64,000 bases of DNA from Sthenelais limicola (GCA_942159475.1 OW804095.1:69592773-69656772); one strand, 5' to 3'. Numbered from the stretch's first letter, positions 26,881-35,629 are shown. A program made the numbers and translations. Notes: a model not told the origin generated them from the sequence alone.

Positions 26881-27882
26881 TGTCACAAGTCTCCTGTAGG
26901 TATATACGTGCCCCCCACACCCCTAGGAGTTTGTTTTTTCATCAATGGAGTCTATCTAGGCTCTCTTTTGGTGATAGGAAGCCTACTGCCCCCACCCTCT
27001 GCCCTATCAATTTCACATTTTTAAACATTGGGAGTGCTGAAATCGGCTCTGTTTTGAAATCGACCCATGTCAATTCATGTGTGGGTCCCCCTTTAGCCAG
27101 TGCATCTGTAACGATTCCATTATGAAGATTTCCATTGAGCTCCGGATAGCTCCGGATTGACCCGGACCCGGACCTCCGCCTCCGGGTAGTTCCTCCGGAT
27201 CCCACTAGGATATTCATTGCAACCATTGATGATATTTGCAGTTTATATTATTTGTTTAATTTATCATTAATTAACTATTCATTTGATTTCATCCGGACTT
27301 TGACCATGATGTTCATTACATATTTCTATATTTATGTTCAACTTTGCATTTATGTGATTATTATATTTATTCCATTATTCCTGAATTATGTTGCAAACAT
27401 AATGTTTCCTTGGTTTGAAAATTATTCATATCTCGATGTACCTGTTTATTTATCGGGTTGAGGAGCAAGGTCTTCAACCCAACACACAAGGAGGAATAAA
27501 GGGAACATATGAAAGAAGCATTTCACTCTTGATGTTTTATCTCGGATCCGCGCTTGGAACATAGAATATTTCAACCCTTGGTCCTTTGGAACTTTAATAT
27601 AATCCGGCCACTATAGTTCCTTTCCTCCCATCTCCTGCTAACGATATTGGTAATATATTTATTCTCGCAGAAGTAAACCTATACGATCACGAAATATCAC
27701 TATTTAATATCGATTAATATTAAGCCGGAGCTGAAAGACAGATGTACATCGATGGCCACATAGACATTGGAAAGAACATAGGCAAGAATCGCAACACATC
27801 TTACCATCTGATATGTTTTATGCAATGCTATTCCTCTCTTGCAAACCAAGATATAAAATGAGTATTGGCGGACATTCCCCTA

Positions 27883-27960
27883 CCCGTCCACTCTATATTG
27901 CTGTAAACTAAGGGAAATCTCCGCCTGGGTGGGGGAATATTTTCTCAGACATTCCCCTAC
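27883..27960 (-). repeat. Subterminal repeats inside the right end
   Basis: On the minus strand the motif GTAGGGGAATG of the terminal repeat recurs twice just inside the right arm, immediately adjacent and again about 70 bases further in (near 27883). Short repeated motifs next to the ends are typical transposase-binding sites in DNA transposons. That role is inferred. Confidence 0.5.
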
Positions 27961-28015
27961 CATTCCCCTACCTACCCGGGGGTGGGGGGGTGGGGGTTGC
28001 AATTGACAAGTGCAT
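27961..28015 (-). repeat. Right terminal inverted repeat
   Basis: This is the exact reverse complement of 25337-25391 over all 55 bases, including the C/G tract lengths, which normally drift quickly. It ends GTGCAT, followed by A and then ACTG. Confidence 0.9.
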
Positions 28016-28020
28016 AACTG

Positions 28021-28232
28021 TCAGGTTTATGACAGCAGTGGCGCTAACTCAAGTGGAGAGGGTTGACTGGAGTAATTATTTATGGAAGGCGCAAGTTCCA
28101 TAGTTCACGCTCGGTAAATCCGAGTCTATCACTTTGATGGGATGTGATCACTAGCGTGGACATATGCGCCCTCCACAATAACAGCCCACTAATGAGTTCC
28201 ATATACGTAGCCGGCCAAAGAGGGCGGACAAG
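28021..28232. other. Spacer between the two mobile elements
   Basis: About 210 bases of non-repetitive DNA separate the inverted-repeat element from the LINE target site. No open frame or motif was recognised. Confidence 0.6.
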
Positions 28233-28248
28233 AAGAACATTGCAGGAG
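28233..28248. repeat. Target-site duplication, 5' copy
   Basis: AAGAACATTGCAGGAG is identical to 35198-35213 and directly abuts the 5' end of the LINE. The 3' copy follows the poly(A) tail. The implied first nick on the bottom strand is TTCTT/CTTGT, a T-rich primer end compatible with annealing to a poly(A) template. Confidence 0.95.
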
Positions 28249-28959
28249 ACTTCCGGTTCGATAGAAAAGAGAGAAAACGTGTCGGAGCACTGCTCCCTTT
28301 TTTTTCTTCTTTTCCAGGACTAACCCCTTTTTTTTTGCTAACCCCAAAAGGTCAGTCGATTCAGTCTACACAATAGATCCTACACATCCAAGAGTTGACA
28401 TCGAAAAAGACACAGGATTAACAGAAAAGAACTTTTTGTTTCCTCCCGCGCCCAACCACCCTGGAGGAGCGTGGCCTTGGATTATCGCCCAAGTCGGTCG
28501 AAAGAGAAAAAGGATTAACACCCCAAAACACACAGAGAAAAATTAATCAACCAATCAACAAACCCACTCTACTCCACCACGAACATTATAAACGGACTAA
28601 CATACATAGAATAATTCGGACCTCGGATTACCCAGATCAGGAATAATCACCCCCCACACGCTGGAGGAAAAAGACAATCCGCCATCTTGGACTCATCGGA
28701 TAAGAAAGTCCGACCCCCTATGTGAACCCAAGGATTATAGACAATAATAAGACCAATCAGCCTTAAACGGACAATAAAACCAAAAGATCTCTCTAAACAT
28801 CACAACCAATGAAAGGAGAAACAACATATAGTCAGGATTTAAGCCTTCCCCCAATATTCACAACAGCGCGGGAACGTAAAAGTTACACGCAAAGCCCTAG
28901 CACCCGCAGGAGTAACTATAGAGAGCTCTGAATACACCAAGGGCGGTTACAGACAAAAG

Positions 28960-28998
<39 letters not shown>

Positions 28999-29539
28999 AT
29001 ACCATCCCCAGGGATACCAATGAGAGGTAACTTTCAACGAAACAATACATAATTTTCTTCTTTCTCATTTCCTATTCATTCAAATAGAGCTTGCTTCCAG
29101 CCACTAGCGGAAGAGGAAGCTCATAGAAAAAGGCAAAAGTTGACATCCCAAAAAAAACCAGTGTCGTAGCCCCGCCTCATACCGGCAAGGCCGAAGCCCG
29201 TGGTATCGGGTTAGTCAGCCTACCGCATAGAACAACAACAACAAGGAAAGCACGAGTCGGACAACAGGAGTCCTTCTCGTATGTGTGTGATAAAGTGATC
29301 AAATCCCATCACCGATCATTTCCGTCAGGAAAAATAGATATACTACAGGAAAGTAAGAGCATGCTTGTGAAATAAGCTTTTAGCTCAGAGTGAACTGATC
29401 AACACAACCGCAACGGAAGCGTCACGACGCCATCTTGCGGAAGTGCCAAAAACGGTGAAAGTTACATTTTTCTCTATAGTTAAGCATATAACCAGGGAAA
29501 CAAATACCAGTTTCAACGCCAACAAGCTATCCGGCAGTT
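28249..29539 (+). promoter_or_regulatory. LINE 5' UTR with candidate internal promoter
   Basis: The first bases are ACTTCCGGT (28249-28257), the reverse complement of the ETS-family consensus ACCGGAAGT. Two YY1-type matches follow, CCGCCATCTTGG at 28679-28690 and CGCCATCTTG at 29428-29437; the second is directly followed by CGGAAGTG, another ETS-like core. LINEs need an internal promoter, and YY1 sites are known in the human L1 5' UTR. Their use here is inference. A GC-rich stretch near 29165-29215 could form small hairpins. Confidence 0.5.
28960..28993 (+). repeat. Internal poly(A) run of 34 in the LINE 5' UTR
   Basis: Thirty-four consecutive A lie about 710 bp into the element, well before ORF1. 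It may be an expanded A-rich segment (the surrounding leader is A-rich), or the tail of an older 5' segment captured during evolution of the element. The length is likely variable between copies. Confidence 0.9.
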
Positions 29540-31084
29540 ATGAGCTCGTCTAGCGACGAGGTCGAAGATATCTCGGACCAAGACCTTGCCAGAAGACTAG
29601 AGAGAAGAGGCAAGAGAAGCCTCAGTGAATCCCCAGAGGTCAGTGCTTGCAAAAAAAAGAACCCCAATATGGAAACAGGGCAAATGAGGAGACCAGTGAA
29701 GGAACCAAGAAAAGTGTTACCTAGAAACCCGCGCGAACGTCCCAAATACAACCTAAACGGGGATGTCACCGAGATGGTCAAGAATCTGGCTGACGTGAAC
29801 CAAAAGAGTTTCGACCAGCTCTTCGAAGGGCTCAAAGACATGGAACTAATGAAAAAAGTCATGAACGACAACTCTCAGGTGGGATATGAAAACGCTCTCG
29901 CGATTAATAGTGTTGTCGACGACAACGAAGCGAGAGGTAAGGACTGGAATAAGATGAAAAGGGACATAAAAGAGACCAAAAATGAAGTTAAAATTCTCAA
30001 ACAGCGTAACGCCGCTCATAAAGACACGGATTACCTTGAACAGAAAAGACAGGAAGAGCTGAAGGACGAGCAATTTGTTCGTGACGAACTCGCAAGATTG
30101 GACAAGAATCTCCTAATAGTCGGCATTAAATCCACTGACCACGAAACACAGGCAGAAATAGATAATATCGCCGACAACGTCATTTTCAACTTGATGATGC
30201 TACATACAATGAAGTACAAAAAAGCATACAGGGTAAATAAAACCAGAAATTGCCCAATAAAAGTAGAATTTCCCTCCTCTCAGAATGCTACCACCGCGTA
30301 CCAAGCAAGACTGAAACTCAAGCAATACGAGAATGATCCGAGTGTCGGGAAGATTTTCATCAAGAAAGACGTCCCACTCTTTCTTAGACAGCGAAATGCA
30401 AGGGCTACAAAGATTGCAAAAGCCGCAGTCAAAATGGGATACCCAGACGCCAAAGTCAGCAGAGGCAGTGTGTTCCTTAATAAGTGGTACAAACACAACC
30501 AACTGTCAACTGTACCAACCCCACTCCTACTCTCCAATCTGACCAAAGTACAAAACGACAACGCTATGGCCTTTTACACAGAAGATAACCCTCTATCCAA
30601 CCACCATTATTCACCATTTACGTTGGAAGGGCACGCATTCGACAATGTCGAACAATATCTCTTTTTTAAGAGAGCCAAAATAGGGCAAGACCCAGAGAAA
30701 ACACAACTAGCTTTGATCACATACAACCCCAAGGATGCAAAAGCTAACATGTCGTCGGTCACAGAGTTCAAAGAAGACTGGGAGACCCACAGAGCAGAGT
30801 TCGTCCTATCAGCTTTGAGGGCCAAAGTAAGAGACAACGAGTACATCGAAGACTACTTAGTATACACCGGCTCAAGGAAGCTAGCCGAGGCTTCCCCCAG
30901 GGATAAGGTATGGGGTGTGGGCATGGCCCTAGACGACCCTTCAGTCCTGGACGACTCCACATGGCCAACAAAAGGTAACCTTTTAGGGAACACCTGGATG
31001 GAGGTTAGACAAGAAGTCAACATCAGACGCCAAGGCGAAATACAAGAAGCCATGGATATCCAAGACGTGGATAAACAAGGATAA
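29540..31084 (+). CDS. LINE ORF1: L1-like RNA-binding protein with C-terminal NADAR domain
   Basis: The 514-residue protein likely coats the LINE RNA in the RNP. Residues 1-70 are basic and low-complexity. About 130-188 are charged and heptad-like, a probable coiled coil for oligomerisation. About 189-275 (starting KNLLIVGI) resemble the L1 ORF1p RRM, and about 276-318 (IFIKKDVPLFLRQRNARATK) the L1 C-terminal domain. Residues about 343-496 match NADAR/DUF1768: FYTEDNPLSN (345-354), SPFTLEGHAFDNVEQYLFF with E371, W414, ALRAKV (425-430), LAEASPRDKVWGVG (448-461, with E450, D455 and W458), then GNLLGNTWMEVR (479-490). NADAR enzymes cleave N-glycosidic bonds; some remove ADP-ribose from guanine. 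Human L1 ORF1p is 338 aa, so the extra length is this domain. The start is the first ATG of the frame. The fusion is real in this copy; its activity is not shown. Confidence 0.92.
   Translation: MSSSSDEVEDISDQDLARRLERRGKRSLSESPEVSACKKKNPNMETGQMRRPVKEPRKVLPRNPRERPKYNLNGDVTEMVKNLADVNQKSFDQLFEGLKDMELMKKVMNDNSQVGYENALAINSVVDDNEARGKDWNKMKRDIKETKNEVKILKQRNAAHKDTDYLEQKRQEELKDEQFVRDELARLDKNLLIVGIKSTDHETQAEIDNIADNVIFNLMMLHTMKYKKAYRVNKTRNCPIKVEFPSSQNATTAYQARLKLKQYENDPSVGKIFIKKDVPLFLRQRNARATKIAKAAVKMGYPDAKVSRGSVFLNKWYKHNQLSTVPTPLLLSNLTKVQNDNAMAFYTEDNPLSNHHYSPFTLEGHAFDNVEQYLFFKRAKIGQDPEKTQLALITYNPKDAKANMSSVTEFKEDWETHRAEFVLSALRAKVRDNEYIEDYLVYTGSRKLAEASPRDKVWGVGMALDDPSVLDDSTWPTKGNLLGNTWMEVRQEVNIRRQGEIQEAMDIQDVDKQG
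30566..31027 (+). other. NADAR (DUF1768, YbiA-like) domain segment of ORF1
   Basis: This segment encodes residues about 343-496 of the ORF1 protein. The order of signature elements is that of the family: an FY...LSN opening, a glutamate in the VEQY motif, a central tryptophan, an A-L-x-A-K helix, the EASPxDxxWGxG block, a DDP stretch and the closing NLLGxxxMEVR block. All expected conserved acidic and aromatic positions that I can align by eye are present, so it does not look degenerate. It shares the reading frame with the upstream RNA-binding part, with no stop or shift between them. Confidence 0.9.
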
Positions 31085-31140
31085 GTCTATCAAGAGTGTT
31101 AGTTTATATCTCAGGATTAAAATAGCAATTAAAACGCAAG

Positions 31141-34100
31141 ATGGAGCAAACAATCAAAAATAACGACACCCTTAACCTTGTATCTTTTAATGTCAATGGT
31201 TTGACCGGCGACATTAAAAGAAAAGCCATGTTTGACAAGTTCAAAACAGAGAACAACACTGTCGTGGCATTTCAAGAGTCCCATTCAACCAGTGATAGAG
31301 AATTAGTATGGAAGCTACAATGGCCTGGGAAAATTTTTTTCTCACATGGCTCTAGCGCATCGAGAGGGGTAATGCTCCTCATCTCTGACAACATCCAAAA
31401 AAATGTAATTAAACATCAAGAAGACACCGAAGGTCGGTGGCAGTATATTGTGTTAGATATAAACAACTCAAAAACCGCCATATTCAACGTCTACGCGCAC
31501 ACTGCAGACAACCCGAAAGGGCAACAACAGACACTTGAAGAAATATTAAAAAACATTGATGAACTTGAAGTGGATAATCTGATCGTCATGGGCGATCTGA
31601 ATGCTGACATTCAATACAGACCTCTCCAAAAGTCAAGCCTCCAGATAAAAGAATTTATGAACGATCTAGATTTATGTGACATTTTAAGCGTGAAATATGG
31701 TGGCTTTCCACCTAAGACTTGGGTTAGAGTAAAACAAGAATCAAGATTAGATTATGTCCTTATATCAAATAATATAGTGAACATAGCCGGTGAGTGTTGT
31801 TTAGAATCCTACCCCCTATCTGATCACAAAATCGTTAGAGTTTCCCTGCATCTTCTCTCAGAAAAAAGAGGCAGAAACTATTGGAAATTTAACTCCATGC
31901 TCCTCGAAGACGAATGCTTTATAGCTGAAGTCGAGCTCTTAGCTTTCAGGAGTAACAGGGAGAATCTTTCTCCCGTACTAGTTTGGGAGTTATTTAAAAT
32001 GGATGTAAGACAACTCGCTATAAAAACAAGCTGTAATATTAGTAGAGCAAAGAAAGAGAAATCCAAAAAACAAAAAGACAAACTATACACTTTAGATCAA
32101 AAAGTTTCTCTCTCAGAAGCTGAAAAAGAAGAAAGGAAAGAGCTTTTGGCCTTCCTCAAACAGGAAGAACTAGATAAGGCGCAAGGCGCATTAATAAGAT
32201 CAAGAGCAAAGTGGGCCCTGGAGGGTGAAAAACCCTCCAGGTTCTTCTGCTCTCTTGAAAAATATCGTGGAGAAAAGAAAACCATAAACCAATTAATGGT
32301 GGAAGGAAACATTGTTAAAGGGAAGAAAAACATTCTAGAAGAGGGAGAAAAATTTTACAGAAATCTGTATGACGAATTAGAGATTAACAAACAAAGTGCA
32401 GAAAAATTCTTAGATAAAACCCCTTCTTGCTTACTAGACGAAATAGATAATGACATAATATCCCTTCCTTTCGATTATGAAGAGGTAACGAAGGTTGTAA
32501 AGGCACTAAAAAATAACAAATCGCCAGGATGCGACGGCCTTACGTCAGAGTTTTATTGCTTCTTTTGGTACGCCATCAACCAAATATTCATGAACATGTT
32601 CGAATTCTGTCTATCTGTTGGGAAGCTCTCCGAAACACAAAATCGGGGAGTGATCAGTGTTCTGCCCAAGAAAGACCAGGACCTAAACAGTCTTGGGAAC
32701 TGGAGACCAATCACATTATTAAATGTGGACTACAAGATCATGTCCAAATCAATTTCCACTAGATTAGAGTACCATCTCCATGACATGGTCAGCGAAGACC
32801 AATTTGGTTTCATAAAAGGGAGGTTCATAGGAACCGCTATTAGGAAAATAGACGACACAATTTCTTTCTTAGAAAAACATGGGAAAAGCGGATTGGTAGT
32901 GTCTTTTGATTTCACAAAGGCATACGATTCCGTCAACTGGTCTTTCTTGGACGGAGCACTAAAGTCTTATAACATAAACGAGAAATATAGATCTTGGGTA
33001 AAAACTTTATTACAGGGCTCTAAAGCCACTTTCAGCAACAACGGCTTCACCTCAAACTGGTTTGACATCAGGAGGGGGGTGAAGCAGGGAGACCCCATAT
33101 CCTCGACCTTGTTTACCATTATCTTGGAAAAATTAGCTCAGGGTATCCGAGACGATGAGAATATTAAAGGCATCAAATTCGGGGAAAAAGAGTCCAAAAT
33201 TGTCCAATTCGCCGATGACCTCACTGTTACTCTATCAGACGAATTCTCTCTTGTTAAAACTGTCAGATTGTTAGATGAGTTCTATCTTGCCTCCGGGCTT
33301 AGGCTCAACCCTAAAAAGACAAAGGGCTTCAACATAGGTGCCTTAACACTAACAAATAGAGATGTATTACAATTCAACTGGGAGAACCAGATAAAGGTCC
33401 TGGGGGTGACCCTGATGTACCCTCGAAACGAAAAAATGTTGACCAATATAAACGTTAGCAATCTCATGTTAAAAATGCAAAATGTGCTCAGTGAATGGAA
33501 TAAGAGACCCCTGACCTTGAAAGGCAGGGTCCTGGTTGTAAATGTCTTCGTCCTGCCGCTATTTCAACACACACTTGCGTGCGTACCAATATCGAAAAAA
33601 TGGCAAAAACAAATTGAAGAAAAAATAATGAAATTCATATGGAAAAGTCCACACAACAAAATCAGTACAGACTTCCTAGTCCAGAAAATTGAAAATGGTG
33701 GATTAAATCTCAAACATATCAACGAAATTGTTGAAACCAACAGACTAAAATGGATCCAACGACTGTTAGAAAATAAAAATAGCGATCACTATGGTGCGGT
33801 TGAGATGGACGCAGGACGAAACATAGAAAGTATAATACTAAGCAGGTATAAACCAAAAGAAAATCTTAATCACTTTTACAAAGATATCTTCGATATCTGG
33901 AATAAGTACTATTATAACTCCAAACCCTCATCCGCAGCCCAAGTGGTTAAGGAGAGAATATGGTGTAATAGACTTATCAAGTGTAAAGGTAAAATGTTCT
34001 CATATGAAAATTGGCAAAACAGAGGTATCACTGTCTTTGGTGACCTCCTAAACGAGAAAGGTAAAATTATGTCAATTTTAGAGTTGAAAAAAGAGTACGG

Positions 34101-34926
34101 AATTGATTCCCTACTCTCCACTAGAAATGATCTTGTAAGGGCTTTACCAGCCGAATGGGGACGTCTCTTACGCGAAGATGCAACTACGCCTAACAATGAC
34201 TCTATAAACATAGAAATTGGACGGCACACAGTTGACATCTCTAAAGCTAGCGCCAAAGTAATATATGACGCATTAGTCGTGAAAAGAAAAACCAAGTATG
34301 AAAAACTTGACAAATGGCAAAAAATTTTATCCTTGAACGACTCACAATTTAGCGAGATAGATTGGAAAAAAACATTTGTTAGACCTTACAAAACTACAAG
34401 TGAGTCCAAGTTACAAGCTTTCCAATATAGGATACTACACAGGTCAATAACCTGTAATGACGTCCTGAAAAATATGGGAAAAGTAGCAACCCCTATGTGT
34501 TCGTATTGTCAAGGGAGAGATAGTATTATTCACTTTTTCATAGAATGCCCAGAAACAAATAAGCTATGGGAAAGAATCCTACTAGAGGTGTGCACAATGG
34601 GCCACCTAAACTCAGCCAGAAATGGCAAACCCCCCTTTGAAATAAGAAATGGTAAAGTCTGTTTCAGAACCATAGACATTATTTTTGGTATCCCCATCGA
34701 CGATACTAGTACCAAAATAGTGAATTGGATCATTTTAAGCATCAAATTTTTCATTCACAGACAGAAACTGTTCCACCAAGGTCAAATTGCTTTCAAGCAT
34801 GCGATAAATGAGTTAGAAATAAAATGTAGAACCATACTGTATGAAAACAAAATGTTAACAAGAAGCAAAGAATACTCCAATGCATGGAGGAGAGTCTATA
34901 CAGATCTCAAAAGCTTACACAGATAA
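31141..34926 (+). CDS. LINE ORF2: endonuclease / reverse transcriptase
   Basis: The 1261-residue protein nicks target DNA and reverse-transcribes the LINE RNA from the nick. Residues about 11-235 are an apurinic-like endonuclease: FNVNG (16-20, N17), E46, VYAH (117-120), GDLNAD (151-156), RLDYVLIS (202-209) and SDH (227-229). About 440-720 form the reverse transcriptase: NWRPITLLNVDYK (520-532), EDQFGFIKGR (552-561), FDFTKAYDSVNW (589-600, catalytic D590), GVKQGDPISS (646-655) and FADD (690-693). A CCHC knuckle C-x2-C-x7-H-x4-C (C1120, C1123, H1131, C1136), followed by NKLW, lies near the C-terminus, as in L1/Tx1 clades. Length is typical. No stop or frameshift is seen and all catalytic residues are present. 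It starts 56 nt after ORF1 in another frame, so it probably depends on reinitiation or a similar mechanism. Confidence 0.96.
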   Translation: MEQTIKNNDTLNLVSFNVNGLTGDIKRKAMFDKFKTENNTVVAFQESHSTSDRELVWKLQWPGKIFFSHGSSASRGVMLLISDNIQKNVIKHQEDTEGRWQYIVLDINNSKTAIFNVYAHTADNPKGQQQTLEEILKNIDELEVDNLIVMGDLNADIQYRPLQKSSLQIKEFMNDLDLCDILSVKYGGFPPKTWVRVKQESRLDYVLISNNIVNIAGECCLESYPLSDHKIVRVSLHLLSEKRGRNYWKFNSMLLEDECFIAEVELLAFRSNRENLSPVLVWELFKMDVRQLAIKTSCNISRAKKEKSKKQKDKLYTLDQKVSLSEAEKEERKELLAFLKQEELDKAQGALIRSRAKWALEGEKPSRFFCSLEKYRGEKKTINQLMVEGNIVKGKKNILEEGEKFYRNLYDELEINKQSAEKFLDKTPSCLLDEIDNDIISLPFDYEEVTKVVKALKNNKSPGCDGLTSEFYCFFWYAINQIFMNMFEFCLSVGKLSETQNRGVISVLPKKDQDLNSLGNWRPITLLNVDYKIMSKSISTRLEYHLHDMVSEDQFGFIKGRFIGTAIRKIDDTISFLEKHGKSGLVVSFDFTKAYDSVNWSFLDGALKSYNINEKYRSWVKTLLQGSKATFSNNGFTSNWFDIRRGVKQGDPISSTLFTIILEKLAQGIRDDENIKGIKFGEKESKIVQFADDLTVTLSDEFSLVKTVRLLDEFYLASGLRLNPKKTKGFNIGALTLTNRDVLQFNWENQIKVLGVTLMYPRNEKMLTNINVSNLMLKMQNVLSEWNKRPLTLKGRVLVVNVFVLPLFQHTLACVPISKKWQKQIEEKIMKFIWKSPHNKISTDFLVQKIENGGLNLKHINEIVETNRLKWIQRLLENKNSDHYGAVEMDAGRNIESIILSRYKPKENLNHFYKDIFDIWNKYYYNSKPSSAAQVVKERIWCNRLIKCKGKMFSYENWQNRGITVFGDLLNEKGKIMSILELKKEYGIDSLLSTRNDLVRALPAEWGRLLREDATTPNNDSINIEIGRHTVDISKASAKVIYDALVVKRKTKYEKLDKWQKILSLNDSQFSEIDWKKTFVRPYKTTSESKLQAFQYRILHRSITCNDVLKNMGKVATPMCSYCQGRDSIIHFFIECPETNKLWERILLEVCTMGHLNSARNGKPPFEIRNGKVCFRTIDIIFGIPIDDTSTKIVNWIILSIKFFIHRQKLFHQGQIAFKHAINELEIKCRTILYENKMLTRSKEYSNAWRRVYTDLKSLHR

Positions 34927-35199
34927 AAGCTTTTCTTTCTACATGTATAAAAAAAATTTTTCGTTTAATTAACAATTTCTCTTTCTGATAATTACAGTTA
35001 GATCTATCGGTTTATAATCTCAGGCATATTCCTGCTTTTTTCTGAAAAACCAAAAGGTAAAATTTTTTATCTTCCAGAAAACACATACAATGAAGAGAAG
35101 AGGGTGCGCTGTAGACATATATGTGATCGACCCCGAAAAGAGAGAAAAAGTTCTTTGTTGACAAACTGAATAAAAATGTTTTCAAACACAAAAAAAAAA
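34927..35199 (+). terminator. LINE 3' UTR with polyadenylation signal and short A tail
   Basis: About 260 bases follow the ORF2 stop, with AATAAA at 35169-35174 and a run of ten A (35190-35199) reaching the 3' target-site duplication. The final A bases overlap the duplication ambiguously. The spacing of about 15 bases from AATAAA to the tail fits normal cleavage and polyadenylation. Confidence 0.85.
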
Positions 35200-35213
35200 G
35201 AACATTGCAGGAG
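35198..35213. repeat. Target-site duplication, 3' copy
   Basis: Identical over 16 bases to 28233-28248. The next bases differ (CGGT here, ACTT at the 5' junction), which fixes the element boundaries to within the A-run ambiguity. Confidence 0.95.
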
Positions 35214-35629
35214 CGGTACGTGCAGTGCAAGGGGAAGAGTGGCCATAGTTGGGGGTATCCGACTGAAGTTTGGGGCCAGGAGTCAGGAGGAGGGCTGAGA
35301 ACCTTTTCTAACTTCTGGGTTCAGCTGACTTACCGCCTTGGTTGGTCTAACCCTAGGGTCTAAGGTCTAGCCATTATAGAATGCACATGCCTAAGAAAGG
35401 GCTAAGTTCATACTCAAGCTGCCATTCTTTTTACCACAAAAGTGTTTGTATAAAAACATCGCAAAGTATGTTCTAGTATTTATCATATACTCCAATGGTG
35501 TCAAAACCAATCTTATCATCAACTATGATATCAAATGTTTTGTGAAGATACAACTATGATGAGTCACCCCGGTCATACAATAGACAAAGGTTTCACAGGG
35601 TGAAACACTTACATATTATTCTTTCCATG

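Larger units (their letters stand above)
25332..28020. mobile_element. DNA-transposon-like element with perfect 55-bp terminal inverted repeats
   Basis: Positions 25337-25391 and 27961-28015 are exact reverse complements over 55 bases, starting ATGCACTTGTCAATTGC and continuing into C5-A-C7-A-C5-GGG and GTAGGGGAATG. One base further out, CAGT (25332-25335) also pairs with ACTG (28017-28020), so the true ends may lie there. The interior is about 2.6 kb and encodes no recognisable transposase, so the element is probably non-autonomous. I found no convincing target-site duplication in the flanks, and the superfamily is unassigned. The perfect arm identity argues for recent insertion or gene conversion between arms. 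The interior carries a microsatellite, a tandem array and a nested MITE. Confidence 0.7.
28249..35197 (+). mobile_element. Full-length L1/Tx1-type LINE carrying a NADAR domain in ORF1
   Basis: The element is about 6.95 kb and complete: a 5' UTR of about 1.29 kb, ORF1 (514 aa), a 56-nt spacer, ORF2 (1261 aa), a 3' UTR of about 260 bp with AATAAA, and a short A tail. A perfect 16-bp target-site duplication surrounds it. The clade call rests on the apurinic-type endonuclease, the L1-like reverse transcriptase with FADD, the C-terminal CCHC knuckle and the L1-like ORF1 core. Placement in L1 versus Tx1 needs a tree. Both ORFs are open and the duplication is undecayed, so this is a recent, possibly active copy. 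The target shows no obvious sequence specificity. The odd feature is the C-terminal NADAR domain of ORF1. Confidence 0.93.

Noticed and set aside
27252..27461. Hydrophobic 69-codon frame inside the inverted-repeat element
   Set aside because: AT-rich DNA gives Phe/Ile/Tyr-rich frames by chance; it is not a transposase or a known membrane protein.
25324..28028. 8-bp target duplication expected for a hAT element with CAGT ends
   Set aside because: The eight bases outside each end (GTACCTCC and TCAGGTTT) do not match, so a hAT assignment is not supported.
29527..29871. 114-codon minus-strand frame overlapping ORF1
   Set aside because: It is the antisense shadow of ORF1, Ser/Leu/Phe-rich, with no domain.
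33912..34313. 133-codon minus-strand frame overlapping ORF2
   Set aside because: It is the antisense shadow of the reverse-transcriptase ORF, with no recognisable motif.
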